From NCBI RefSeq assembly GCF_029223485.1, contig NZ_JARHTP010000019.1:62001-126000 (forward strand): a stretch of 64,000 nucleotides of DNA, in the 5' to 3' direction. Position numbers and translations under genes: made by a program. The first letter of the stretch is position 1, and every line of letters begins with the position of its first letter. The notes beneath the pieces were generated by a model that was given only the letters and a program-made list of their open reading frames with translations, was not told the origin of the DNA and did no database searches. The DNA comes from Streptomyces coacervatus. Lineage in GTDB: Bacteria; Actinomycetota; Actinomycetes; Streptomycetales; Streptomycetaceae. This document shows, one piece after another, positions 35,970 through 43,743 of the stretch.

Positions 35970-37280
35970 CTAGCCGAGTCCGGCCTCACGGAACGACTCA
36001 AGGCTGGGACGGATCGTCGCCGTAAGACCCGTGTCCGCTACCGCATCCAGCGTCTTGAGACCATCACCCGTGTTCAGGACGACGGTCGTCAGGCTCGGGT
36101 CCAGCAGACCGTTCTCGATCAGCTTCTTCGTCACACCAACGGTCACCCCGCCCGCCGTCTCGGCGAAGATCCCCTCAGTCCGGGCGAGCAGCCGAATCGC
36201 ATCGACGACCTGCTCGTCATTGACGTCCTCCACCGCACCCCCGGTGCGACGCGCAATGTCGAGGACGTAAGGACCATCCGCCGGGTTACCGATGGCGAGC
36301 GACTTGGCGATCGTGTTCGGCTTCTGCGGCCGCACGACGTCGTGCCCCGCCTTGTACGCGACGGAAACAGGGCTGCAGCCCTCGGCCTGCGCACCGAAGA
36401 TCTTGTACGGCTTGTCCTCGACGAGCCCGAGCTTGATCAGCTCCTGCAGACCCTTGTCGATCTTCGTGAGCTGCGAGCCGGAGGCGATCGGGACCACGAG
36501 CTGGTCGGGGAGCTGCCAGCCCAGCTGCTCGCAGATCTCGTACGCCAGGGTCTTGGAGCCCTCCGCGTAGTACGGCCGCAGGTTGACGTTGACGAAGCCC
36601 CAGCCCTCGCCGGCCGGGTCGCCGATCAGCTCGGAGCAGAAGCGGTTCACGTCGTCGTAGTTGCCGTCGATGCCGACGAGCTCGCCGCCGTAGACCGCGG
36701 CCATGACGACCTTGCCCTGCTCCAGGTCGTGCGGGATGAACACGCAGGAACGGAAGCCGGCGCGGGCGGCCGCGGCACCCACCGCACCGGCCAGGTTGCC
36801 GGTGGACGAGCAGGAGAGAGTGGTGAAGTTGAACGCGCGGGCGGCCTCGATGGCCTGGGCGACGACGCGGTCCTTGAAGGAGTGCGTCGGGTTGCCCGAG
36901 TCGTCCTTGACGAACAGCTTGCCGGCGTCGACGCCGAGCTCGCGCGCCAGGTTGTCGGCCTTGACCAGCTTGGTCCAGCCGGGGTTGATGTTCGGCTTGT
37001 CCGCCACGTCCGCCGGGACCGGCAGCAGGGGCGCATAACGCCAGATGTTCGCGGGACCCGCCTCGATCTGCTTGCGGAGCTCCTCGGTGTCGTAGGCCGA
37101 GAAGTCGTACGCGATCTCCAGCGGGCCGAAACACTCCTCGCAGGCGAAGACCGGACCAAGGGGTACCCGGTGACCGCACTCGCGGCAGGAAAGAGCCGCG
37201 GCAGGACCCAGATCGACGGTGTTCACGGAGTTCGTGGAGTCCACGGAGTTCGTGGTGCTTGCAACAGTCTGCGCAGCCAT
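35970..37280 (-). CDS. thrC: Threonine synthase
   Basis: A 436-residue PLP enzyme making threonine from O-phosphohomoserine. Residues about 31-51 carry a zinc-ribbon-like CRECG...CEEC. The PLP lysine lies in NPTHSFKDRVV (Lys about 134), the phosphate loop in SCSSTGNLAGAV. The C-terminus carries AETAGGVTVGV. It is preceded by a SAM-I riboswitch (37301-37452) whose 3' end is only 21 bp from the ATG, so threonine synthesis is tied to SAM levels. The MoaD-like gene follows. Confidence 0.97.
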   Translation of the reverse strand: MAAQTVASTTNSVDSTNSVNTVDLGPAAALSCRECGHRVPLGPVFACEECFGPLEIAYDFSAYDTEELRKQIEAGPANIWRYAPLLPVPADVADKPNINPGWTKLVKADNLARELGVDAGKLFVKDDSGNPTHSFKDRVVAQAIEAARAFNFTTLSCSSTGNLAGAVGAAAARAGFRSCVFIPHDLEQGKVVMAAVYGGELVGIDGNYDDVNRFCSELIGDPAGEGWGFVNVNLRPYYAEGSKTLAYEICEQLGWQLPDQLVVPIASGSQLTKIDKGLQELIKLGLVEDKPYKIFGAQAEGCSPVSVAYKAGHDVVRPQKPNTIAKSLAIGNPADGPYVLDIARRTGGAVEDVNDEQVVDAIRLLARTEGIFAETAGGVTVGVTKKLIENGLLDPSLTTVVLNTGDGLKTLDAVADTGLTATIRPSLESFREAGLG

Positions 37281-37300
37281 GTGAGGCGAGGCCCTTTCTC

Positions 37301-37452
37301 CTCATCTTCCTCACGACGCATCTCGCCGTGAGACGGATTTGGCACCTTCCCTAGCCGGGAGCCTCGCGAAATGATCAACATCGATCTACGAGAACCGACT
37401 GGAGGGTTGCCGGGGCTTCATCGGGCCGTATCCCTCTGCCCCTCTGGATGAG
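37301..37452 (-). promoter_or_regulatory. SAM-I (S-box) riboswitch in the thrC leader
   Basis: Read on the minus strand, the RNA begins CTCATCCAGAGG (P1 5' side). It continues with AGAGGGAYACGGCCC, GATGAAGCCCCGGCAACC, then GGTGCCAAATCC, the invariant S-box core. A P4 hairpin CTCACG...CGTGAG follows, and GATGAG closes P1. The distance to the thrC ATG is short, which fits translation control by hiding the ribosome-binding site when SAM is bound, as in other GC-rich actinobacteria. The match is by eye to core motifs. Confidence 0.93.
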
Positions 37453-37595
37453 CGGTATTCGGTTGTCCCTCCGACGACCTCGGACATGCAGCTCGGACAT
37501 GCGATGGTCATCGTCGTTGTTCAAGACTGTAACCGAAGGCCAGGACAGTTGAGAGAGTCGTCCGAACCGCGAGACAACAGTGAGGAGCCGCCTAC

Positions 37596-38540
37596 GTGCT
37601 GGAAGAAGTCGAGCGCTGGCTGAGCACCCGCTCCTGGTCTTTGACCGATCGCCCGCTGCACAAGATCCTGGCCGCCAAGCACCGCACCGGACAGTCGGTC
37701 AGCGTCGTGCTGCCCGCGCTCAACGAGGAGGAGACGGTCGGCGACATTGTCGCGATCATCCGTCATGACCTCATGCAGCAGGTCCCGCTCGTCGACGAGA
37801 TCGTCGTCGTCGACTCCGGGTCCACCGACCGCACGTCCGAGGTCGCCGCGGCGGCCGGGGCCAGGGTCGTCCACCGTGACGACATCCTGCCGCGCATCCC
37901 GACCGTCCCCGGCAAGGGCGAGGTGCTGTGGCGCTCGCTCCTCGTCACCAGCGGGGACATCGTCTGCTTCATCGACGCCGACCTCAAGGAGTTCTCCTCG
38001 GACTTCGTGTCCGGGATCGTCGGCCCGCTGCTCACCGACCCCGGGATCGACCTGGTCAAGGGCATGTACGACCGTCCGCTGGGCGGCGCCGCAGGTCAGG
38101 GCGGCCGGGTCACCGAGCTGATGGCGCGCCCGCTGCTGAACATGCACTGGCCGCAGCTGGCCGGCTTCGTGCAGCCGCTCGGCGGCGAGTACGCGGCCCG
38201 GCGCTCGCTGCTGGAGCAGCTGCCGTTCCCCGTCGGGTACGGCGTGGAGCTGGGCATGCTGGTCGACGCCCTGCATCTGGTGGGCCTCGACGCGCTCGCC
38301 CAGGTGGACGTCGGGGTGCGCAAGCACCGGCACCAGGACGGGCAGGCGCTGGGCCGGATGTCCGCCGCGATCTACCGCACGGCACAGCTGAGGCTGGCCC
38401 GCGGGCATCTGATCCGCCCCTCGCTCACCCAGTTCGAACGGGGCGAGGACGGCTTCGAGCCGCGCACCTACTCCGTGGACACGGAGGAGCGGCCGCCGAT
38501 GGTGGAGATCGCGGAATACGCCTCCCGGAAGGTTGCCTGA
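37596..38540 (+). CDS. gpgS: Glucosyl-3-phosphoglycerate synthase
   Basis: A 314-residue GT81-type glycosyltransferase. SVVLPALNEEETVGD and VDSGSTDRTSEVAA form the nucleotide-sugar Rossmann half; CFIDADLKEF has the metal-binding DxD-like motif. GPLLTDPGIDLVKG and RKHRHQDGQALGRM are family signatures. It transfers glucose from NDP-glucose to 3-phosphoglycerate, the first step to glucosylglycerate and methylglucose lipopolysaccharide. GTG 37596 is preceded by GAGGAG. It is divergent from thrC and 87 bp upstream of otsA. Confidence 0.94.
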   Translation: MLEEVERWLSTRSWSLTDRPLHKILAAKHRTGQSVSVVLPALNEEETVGDIVAIIRHDLMQQVPLVDEIVVVDSGSTDRTSEVAAAAGARVVHRDDILPRIPTVPGKGEVLWRSLLVTSGDIVCFIDADLKEFSSDFVSGIVGPLLTDPGIDLVKGMYDRPLGGAAGQGGRVTELMARPLLNMHWPQLAGFVQPLGGEYAARRSLLEQLPFPVGYGVELGMLVDALHLVGLDALAQVDVGVRKHRHQDGQALGRMSAAIYRTAQLRLARGHLIRPSLTQFERGEDGFEPRTYSVDTEERPPMVEIAEYASRKVA

Positions 38541-38627
38541 CGGGTGCGCGTTACGCGCCGTATACGGTCTACCCGCCAAGAGCAACCAAACGTTTGAGCG
38601 TTTCCGGGCCGGGCTAGGTTGAGGCTT

Positions 38628-40112
38628 ATGGCTTCCACGCACGGCGCAGGTCATCACGCTGGTCAGCACGTCGGCCACCGGGTGCTGGTCGCGTCCAACC
38701 GCGGCCCGGTCTCGTACGAGGTGCAGGAGGACGGCTCGCTGGCCGCCAGGCGCGGCGGCGGCGGGCTGGTCTCCGGCCTCTCCGCGATCGGGCCCGAGGC
38801 GGACGCCCTGTGGGTGTGCTCTGCGCTGTCCGACGGCGACCGCGAGGCGGTACGGCGCGGGGTCGGCGAGGACGGCGTGCGGATGCTGGACATCCCGGCC
38901 GACGTGCACGCCGACGCGTACAACGGCATCGCCAACTCCGTGCTCTGGTTCGTCCACCACATGCTGTACCAGACACCGCTGGAGCCGGTCTTCGACGCGG
39001 AGTTCCGGCGCCAGTGGGCGTCGTACGAGACCTACAACCGCGCGTTCGCCGAGGCGCTGGCCCATGAGGCGGCCGAGGGGGCCGCGGTCCTCGTGCAGGA
39101 CTACCACCTGTGTCTGGTGCCGGGGATGTTGCGGGAGCTGCGGCCGGACCTGAGGATCGGGCACTTCTCGCACACGCCGTGGGCGCCGCCCGACTACTTC
39201 CGGATACTGCCGGACGACATCCAGGCGCGGCTGATGGAGGGCATGCTCGGGGCGGACCGGGTGGCGTTCCTGACCTGGCGGTGGGCCACGGCGTTCCAGA
39301 ACTGTGTGCAGGGGCTCGACCCCGACCGCTGGGAGTCGACGTGGCCGTCGGGTGCCCCCAGGGCGATCGAGCACCTGCACGACGGCCGGCGGATCACCCG
39401 CAAGACGTTCATCGGCGTCCACGGCCTCGGCGCCGACGCCGAGTTCCTGCAGGCCCGTTCGCACCAGGCCGATGTCGAGGAGCGCATGGCGGCACTGCGC
39501 GAGGAGATCGGCGAGGGGCGGAAGACCGTCGTCAGGGTCGACCGGACCGAGCTGTCGAAGAACATCGTGCGCGGGCTGCTGGCGTACCGGCAGCTCCTCG
39601 ACGACCACCCCGAGTGGCGCGAGCGCGTCGTGCACGTCGCCTTCGCCTACCCCTCCCGCCAGGACCTGGCCGTCTACCGGGAGTACACGGCCGAGGTGCA
39701 GCGGCTGGCGGAGGAGATCAACTCCCAGTACGGGACGCCGGGTTGGACCCCGGTGGTGCTGCATGTCAAGGACGACTTCGCGCGCTCCCTGGCCGCATAC
39801 CGGCTCGCCGACGTGGCCCTCGTCAACCCCATCCGGGACGGCATGAACCTCGTCGCGAAGGAGGTGCCGGTGGTCTCCGACCACGGGTGCGTGCTGGTGC
39901 TGTCACGGGAGGCGGGGGCGTACCAGGAGCTGGGCAAGGACGCGATCACCGTGAACCCGTACGACGTGGTCGGCACGGCGGGGGCGCTGCACGAAGCTCT
40001 GACCATGCCGGTGGAGGAGCGGGCCGAGCGGACGAAACGGCTGGCTGCCGCGGCTACGGCGTTGCCGCCTGCGCAGTGGTTCCTGGATCAGCTGGAGGCT
40101 TTGCGAAGCTGA
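38628..40112 (+). CDS. otsA: Trehalose-6-phosphate synthase
   Basis: A 494-residue GT20 glycosyltransferase that joins UDP-glucose (or GDP-glucose in streptomycetes) to glucose-6-phosphate. Seen: VASNRGPVSYE, GGLVSGLSAI, VQDYHLCLVPGML, IGHFSHTPWAPPDYF, and the nucleotide-phosphate region LVNPIRDGMNLVAKE. ATG 38628 is preferred over TTG 38619. otsB lies convergently just downstream rather than in the same operon. With gpgS it forms a compatible-solute cluster. Confidence 0.96.
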   Translation: MASTHGAGHHAGQHVGHRVLVASNRGPVSYEVQEDGSLAARRGGGGLVSGLSAIGPEADALWVCSALSDGDREAVRRGVGEDGVRMLDIPADVHADAYNGIANSVLWFVHHMLYQTPLEPVFDAEFRRQWASYETYNRAFAEALAHEAAEGAAVLVQDYHLCLVPGMLRELRPDLRIGHFSHTPWAPPDYFRILPDDIQARLMEGMLGADRVAFLTWRWATAFQNCVQGLDPDRWESTWPSGAPRAIEHLHDGRRITRKTFIGVHGLGADAEFLQARSHQADVEERMAALREEIGEGRKTVVRVDRTELSKNIVRGLLAYRQLLDDHPEWRERVVHVAFAYPSRQDLAVYREYTAEVQRLAEEINSQYGTPGWTPVVLHVKDDFARSLAAYRLADVALVNPIRDGMNLVAKEVPVVSDHGCVLVLSREAGAYQELGKDAITVNPYDVVGTAGALHEALTMPVEERAERTKRLAAAATALPPAQWFLDQLEALRS

Positions 40113-40228
40113 GGTCTGGGGGCTGCCGCCCCCAGGCCCCCGCTGTCGGCCCTTGAGGGGCCTCGTCCTCAAACGCCGGACGGGCTGGATTTCCGTGACC
40201 GGCGGCCTCAAACGCCGGACGGGCTGAA
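40113..40228. repeat. Interspersed repeat family B, tandem core
   Basis: Two copies of CTCAAACGCCGGACGGGCTG (about 40170 and 40207) follow the hairpin half. The second copy supplies the last residues and stop codon of otsB (SPSGV, then TGA). Likely a bidirectional terminator between the convergent otsA and otsB. Confidence 0.85.
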
Positions 40229-41089
40229 GTGCCCCGCCAGGCCCCGCAGCAGCCGCACAACCCCCTCCGGGCCGTCCACCACCACGTCCGCCCGTTCCCG
40301 CAGTTCCGTCACCTCGTCGCTGCCGCTGCACACCAGCAGGCCGGGGATGCCGTCGGAGCGGAGTTTGTCGACTGCGGCGAAGGCGGGCAGGTCGCCGAGG
40401 TCGTCGCCGGCGTAGAGGACCGCCGATGCGCCGATCTCGCGGACGTACTCCAGCAGGGCCACGCCCTTGTCCATGCCCGGCGGGCGCAGTTCCAGGACCA
40501 TGCGGCCCGGCTCGACGATCAGGTCGTGCCGGGTGGCGAGGTCGGCGAGGGGCTCGCGCAAGGCCTCGAACGCGGCCTGGGGGTCGGCCGCCCTGCGGGT
40601 GTGGACCGCTACGGCGCGGCCCTTCTCCTCGATCCAGGTGCCCTGCCAGGCGCCGAACCGGTCGAGAAAACCGGGCAGTTCGGCACGGACTGCGGCGACG
40701 CCGGGGTGCGGGGCGGGTGCGCTGACGTTGCCGCTGACCGCGTCCCAGCGCTCGGCGCCGTAGTGCCCCAGGACGACGAGGTGCTCTAGGCCGGGGACGC
40801 CCGCGAAGCCGCCGTGCCGCACGGCGACACCCGCCGGGCGGCCGGTGACCACCGCGACGGAGGCGACCTTCGGGGCGAGGGAGGCGAGCGCGGGGACCGC
40901 GTCCGGGTGGGCGCGGGCCTGCTCGGGGTCCGGGACGATCGGGGCGAGGGTGCCGTCGAAGTCGAGACCGATCACCGATTTCGCGGGGTTCGCGAGGATC
41001 GCGGCGAGTCCGTCACGGCCTGCCTGTGTGGCGGGCGTCGGCAGGGGGTCCATGGAGTGCGTCGAGTCCGTGTCCGTATGGGTGCCCAT
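40208..41089 (-). CDS. otsB: Trehalose-6-phosphate phosphatase
   Basis: A 293-residue HAD phosphatase. Motif I is GLDFDGTLAPIV (about 41-52), motif II VVTGRPAG, the substrate-binding lysine lies in the PPGMDKGVAL segment, and motif IV is LYAGDDLGDLPAF. It removes phosphate from trehalose-6-phosphate made by OtsA. ATG 41089 begins MGTHTDTDSTHSM. The C-terminus (HFSPSGV) is encoded by repeat family B, so the original stop may have been elsewhere. Confidence 0.93.
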   Translation of the reverse strand: MGTHTDTDSTHSMDPLPTPATQAGRDGLAAILANPAKSVIGLDFDGTLAPIVPDPEQARAHPDAVPALASLAPKVASVAVVTGRPAGVAVRHGGFAGVPGLEHLVVLGHYGAERWDAVSGNVSAPAPHPGVAAVRAELPGFLDRFGAWQGTWIEEKGRAVAVHTRRAADPQAAFEALREPLADLATRHDLIVEPGRMVLELRPPGMDKGVALLEYVREIGASAVLYAGDDLGDLPAFAAVDKLRSDGIPGLLVCSGSDEVTELRERADVVVDGPEGVVRLLRGLAGHFSPSGV

Positions 41090-41148
41090 ACGGTGACCAT
41101 AACCGCGCGGGGCGGGGCGCACCCATGGCTCAGGGGAGCGCACGGCCG

Positions 41149-41382
41149 TCAGCGTTCCGTCCGCCGTGTCTCCCGCACCCTGCGCAGCCTGTTCACCGTC
41201 ACGGGGTCATGGGCGAGTGCCCGCTCGTCGTCCAGCAGGGCGTTGAGCAGCTGGTAGTAGCGGACGGGGGCCAGGCCCAGCTCCTCGCGTATGGCCCGCT
41301 CCTTGGCGCCGGGGCCCGGAAAGCCCCGGCGTTCGAGGGCGAGGACGGCCTGCTCGCGGTCGCCGAGTTGCTCCGGGTTCAT
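41149..41382 (-). CDS. DUF3263 protein (small HTH-like)
   Basis: A 77-residue protein with the DUF3263 signature: LGDREQAVLALERRGFPGPGAKERAIREELGL followed by RYYQLLNALLDD. The pattern is of a helix-turn-helix resembling sigma-factor region 4, so DNA or RNA polymerase binding is plausible. Actinobacteria-specific. It sits 59 bp upstream of otsB in the same direction. Confidence 0.9.
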   Translation of the reverse strand: MNPEQLGDREQAVLALERRGFPGPGAKERAIREELGLAPVRYYQLLNALLDDERALAHDPVTVNRLRRVRETRRTER

Positions 41383-41425
41383 GACCGCACCGTAGCCCCC
41401 GCCACTGACAGCGGCTATGTCCCGG

Positions 41426-42691
41426 CTACTGCGCGCTCTCCGCCATGGAGGCCGTCGACTCCAGCTGCGAGAGGGTGGCCGCGGGGCTGCCGCCGGGGGC
41501 CACGGCGCTGCCTATGCGCTTCTTGACGGCCGCGGCGACCGCCGCCCAGGAGGTCTTGTCGACGGGGTAGAGCTCGGACAGCGGGAGCTGCGCCAGGAAC
41601 GGCTTGAGGGCGGCGTCCTGCTTGTCCGAGCTCATGACCTCGGAGGCGGAGGTGGTGACCGGCAGCAGGTCGTACTCGCGGGAGAAGGCGAGCACGTTCT
41701 TCTCGTCGTAGACGAAGTCGAGGAACTTGCCGACCTGCTCGGCGTGGCCGTTCTTCTTGAAGGCCGTCATCCAGTCGGCGACGCCCATGGCGTTCTTGCT
41801 CGGGCCGTTCACGCCGGGCATCGGCACCATGCCGTACTTCACGCCCTTCTTCGCGGCGATCTTCATCAGCGAGGGGTGCCCGTTGAGCATGCCGACATCG
41901 CCGCCCGCGAAGGCCTCGAAGGCCGCGGCACGGTTGAGGCTGCCGGGCGCGACGGGACCGGTGAGACCCTTGCCGACCAGGTCGTTCTTGAGCCAGGTGA
42001 AGGTGTCGACGTTCTGCGCGGAGTCGATGCCGTACGTGCCGACGGCGTCGGTGTAACCGCCGTCGCCGCTCAGCAGCCACTGCATCGTCTCGGCCTGCGC
42101 CTCCTCCGGGCCGAGCGGCAGCGCGTACGGGAACTTCACGCCGCGCGCCTTGAGCGCCTTGGCGTCGGCGGCGAGCTCGTTCCAGGTCTTCGGCGGGGTG
42201 AGGCCGGCGTCCTTGAAGAGGGTCTTGTTGTAGAAGAGCAGCCGAGTGGAGGCCGCGAACGGCAGCCCGTACTGCACGCCCTTCACCTGCCCCGCGGTGG
42301 CCAGCTGCGAGCCGAAGTCGGCCTGGGTGCTGATGGAGAGCATGTCGTCGGCGGAGTAGAGCAGGCCCTTGGCCGCGTAGTCGGAGTAGGCGCCGATCTG
42401 CGCCATGTCGGGCGCCTTGCCGGCGTCGACGAGCTCCTTGACCTTGCGGTCGACGTCGCTCCAGGAGTAGACGGTGACGTCGATCTTCACGCCGGAGTGC
42501 TTGCTCTCGTACTCCTTGACCAGCTGGTCCCAGTACTTCTGGGAGCTGTTGGCGGCCGAGTCTCCGTAGTCCGCGGCGATGAGCTTCAGCGTGACGTCCC
42601 CCGAGCCGCCGGTCAGGCCGCAGCCGCCGAGGACCGCCGTCATGCCCAGTGCGGACACCGCCGCGATCGTTCCTGTCCTACCCCGCTGCAC
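41426..42691 (-). CDS. Sugar ABC transporter substrate-binding lipoprotein
   Basis: A 421-residue secreted solute-binding protein of the MalE/UgpB type. The signal peptide ends in the lipobox VLGGC. LKLIAADYGDSAANSS opens the mature protein; GKAPDMAQIGAYSDYAAKG and FAGGDVGMLNGHPSLMKIA are typical of family 1 sugar-binding proteins. GTG 42691 gives a sensible 24-residue signal; an upstream TTG 42727 would lengthen it. There is no permease or ATPase gene in the window, so it uses components encoded elsewhere. Divergent from nagK across two dre-like sites, which suggests an amino-sugar ligand. Confidence 0.9.
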   Translation of the reverse strand: MQRGRTGTIAAVSALGMTAVLGGCGLTGGSGDVTLKLIAADYGDSAANSSQKYWDQLVKEYESKHSGVKIDVTVYSWSDVDRKVKELVDAGKAPDMAQIGAYSDYAAKGLLYSADDMLSISTQADFGSQLATAGQVKGVQYGLPFAASTRLLFYNKTLFKDAGLTPPKTWNELAADAKALKARGVKFPYALPLGPEEAQAETMQWLLSGDGGYTDAVGTYGIDSAQNVDTFTWLKNDLVGKGLTGPVAPGSLNRAAAFEAFAGGDVGMLNGHPSLMKIAAKKGVKYGMVPMPGVNGPSKNAMGVADWMTAFKKNGHAEQVGKFLDFVYDEKNVLAFSREYDLLPVTTSASEVMSSDKQDAALKPFLAQLPLSELYPVDKTSWAAVAAAVKKRIGSAVAPGGSPAATLSQLESTASMAESAQ

Positions 42692-42739
42692 TGCTTGTGA
42701 CCCCAACCCTGCTGTCTCGCCGTTCAATATGTGGACACG

Positions 42740-42755
42740 ATAGGTCTACACCACG
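42740..42755. promoter_or_regulatory. DasR operator-like (dre) site 1
   Basis: ATAGGTCTACACCACG matches the dre consensus AGTGGTCTAGACCACT at 12 of 16 positions and keeps the GGTCTA half. Confidence 0.65.
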
Positions 42756-42757
42756 TA

Positions 42758-42773
42758 AGTGGACTAGACCTCT
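42758..42773. promoter_or_regulatory. DasR operator-like (dre) site 2
   Basis: AGTGGACTAGACCTCT matches the dre consensus at 14 of 16 positions. It is 2 bp from site 1 and centred between the divergent sugar-binding-protein gene and nagK. DasR represses amino-sugar genes and releases on glucosamine-6-phosphate, the end product of NagA. Confidence 0.85.
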
Positions 42774-42801
42774 TGCGGGTCCTGGGGTCACACTGTCCCC
42801 C

Positions 42802-43743
42802 GTGAGACATGTCATCGCCCTGGACGTGGGCGGCACCGGGATGAAGGCCGCCCTCATCGGCCCCGACGGCGAGCTGCTGCACCAGGCCCGCCGGGCGACC
42901 GGCCGCGAGCGCGGGCCGGACGCGGTCGTCGAGGGCATCCTCGGCTTCGCCGCCGAACTCAGCGCCTACGGCGCCGAGCACCTCGACGAGCCCGCGTCCG
43001 CCGCCGGCGTCGCCGTCCCCGGCATCGTCGACGCCGACCAGGGCATCGCCTCCTACGCGGCCAACCTCGGCTGGCGCGACGTCCCCCTGCGCGACCTGCT
43101 CGCCGAACGACTGGGCATCCCGGTCGCCCTCGGCCACGACGTCCGCACGGGCGGCCTCGCGGAGGGCCGGATCGGCGCCGGACAGGGCACCGACCGCTTC
43201 CTCTTCATCCCCCTCGGCACCGGCATCGCGGGCGCGATCGGCATCGCGGGCCGGGTGGAGGCGGGCGCGCACGGCTTCGCGGGCGAGATCGGCCACATCG
43301 TCGTACGACCGGGGGGCGCCCCCTGTCCGTGCGGGCAGGCCGGCTGCCTGGAGCGATACGCCTCCGCGGCGGCGGTGAGCGAGGCATGGGCGGCGGCCTG
43401 CGGAGACCCGGACGCGGATGCCGCCGACTGCGCGAAGGCGGTCACGTCCGGCGACCCGAACGCCGTCCGGGTCTGGCAGGAGGCAGTGGACGCCCTGGCC
43501 GACGGTCTGGTCACCGCCCTCACCCTGCTGGACCCCCGCATCGTGATCATCGGCGGCGGCCTGGCAGAGGCGGGGGAAACCTTGTTCACACCGCTGAGGG
43601 AGGCCGTCCGCAAGCGGGTCACCTTCCAGAAACTGCCGCAGATCGTCCCCGCGGCCCTGGGGGACACAGCCGGATGCCTCGGTGCCGGGCTACTGGCCTG
43701 GGATCTCCTAGCCACTACTGACAGCACGGAGGTAACGCCCTGA
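42802..43743 (+). CDS. nagK: ROK-family N-acetylglucosamine kinase
   Basis: A 313-residue ROK sugar kinase. HVIALDVGGTGMKAAL (ATP phosphate loop), GHDVRTGGLAEGRIG and the zinc motif PCPCGQAGCLERYASAAA are present. ROK kinases act on glucose or GlcNAc; the overlap with nagA (TGATG, 1 bp) and the dre sites indicate GlcNAc kinase, supplying GlcNAc-6-phosphate to NagA. GTG 42802 follows the operator region with a short leader. Confidence 0.92.
   Translation: MRHVIALDVGGTGMKAALIGPDGELLHQARRATGRERGPDAVVEGILGFAAELSAYGAEHLDEPASAAGVAVPGIVDADQGIASYAANLGWRDVPLRDLLAERLGIPVALGHDVRTGGLAEGRIGAGQGTDRFLFIPLGTGIAGAIGIAGRVEAGAHGFAGEIGHIVVRPGGAPCPCGQAGCLERYASAAAVSEAWAAACGDPDADAADCAKAVTSGDPNAVRVWQEAVDALADGLVTALTLLDPRIVIIGGGLAEAGETLFTPLREAVRKRVTFQKLPQIVPAALGDTAGCLGAGLLAWDLLATTDSTEVTP

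Noticed and set aside
37521..39884. 787-codon minus-strand frame
   Set aside because: Antisense to gpgS and otsA, both securely identified; no domain appears in the translation.
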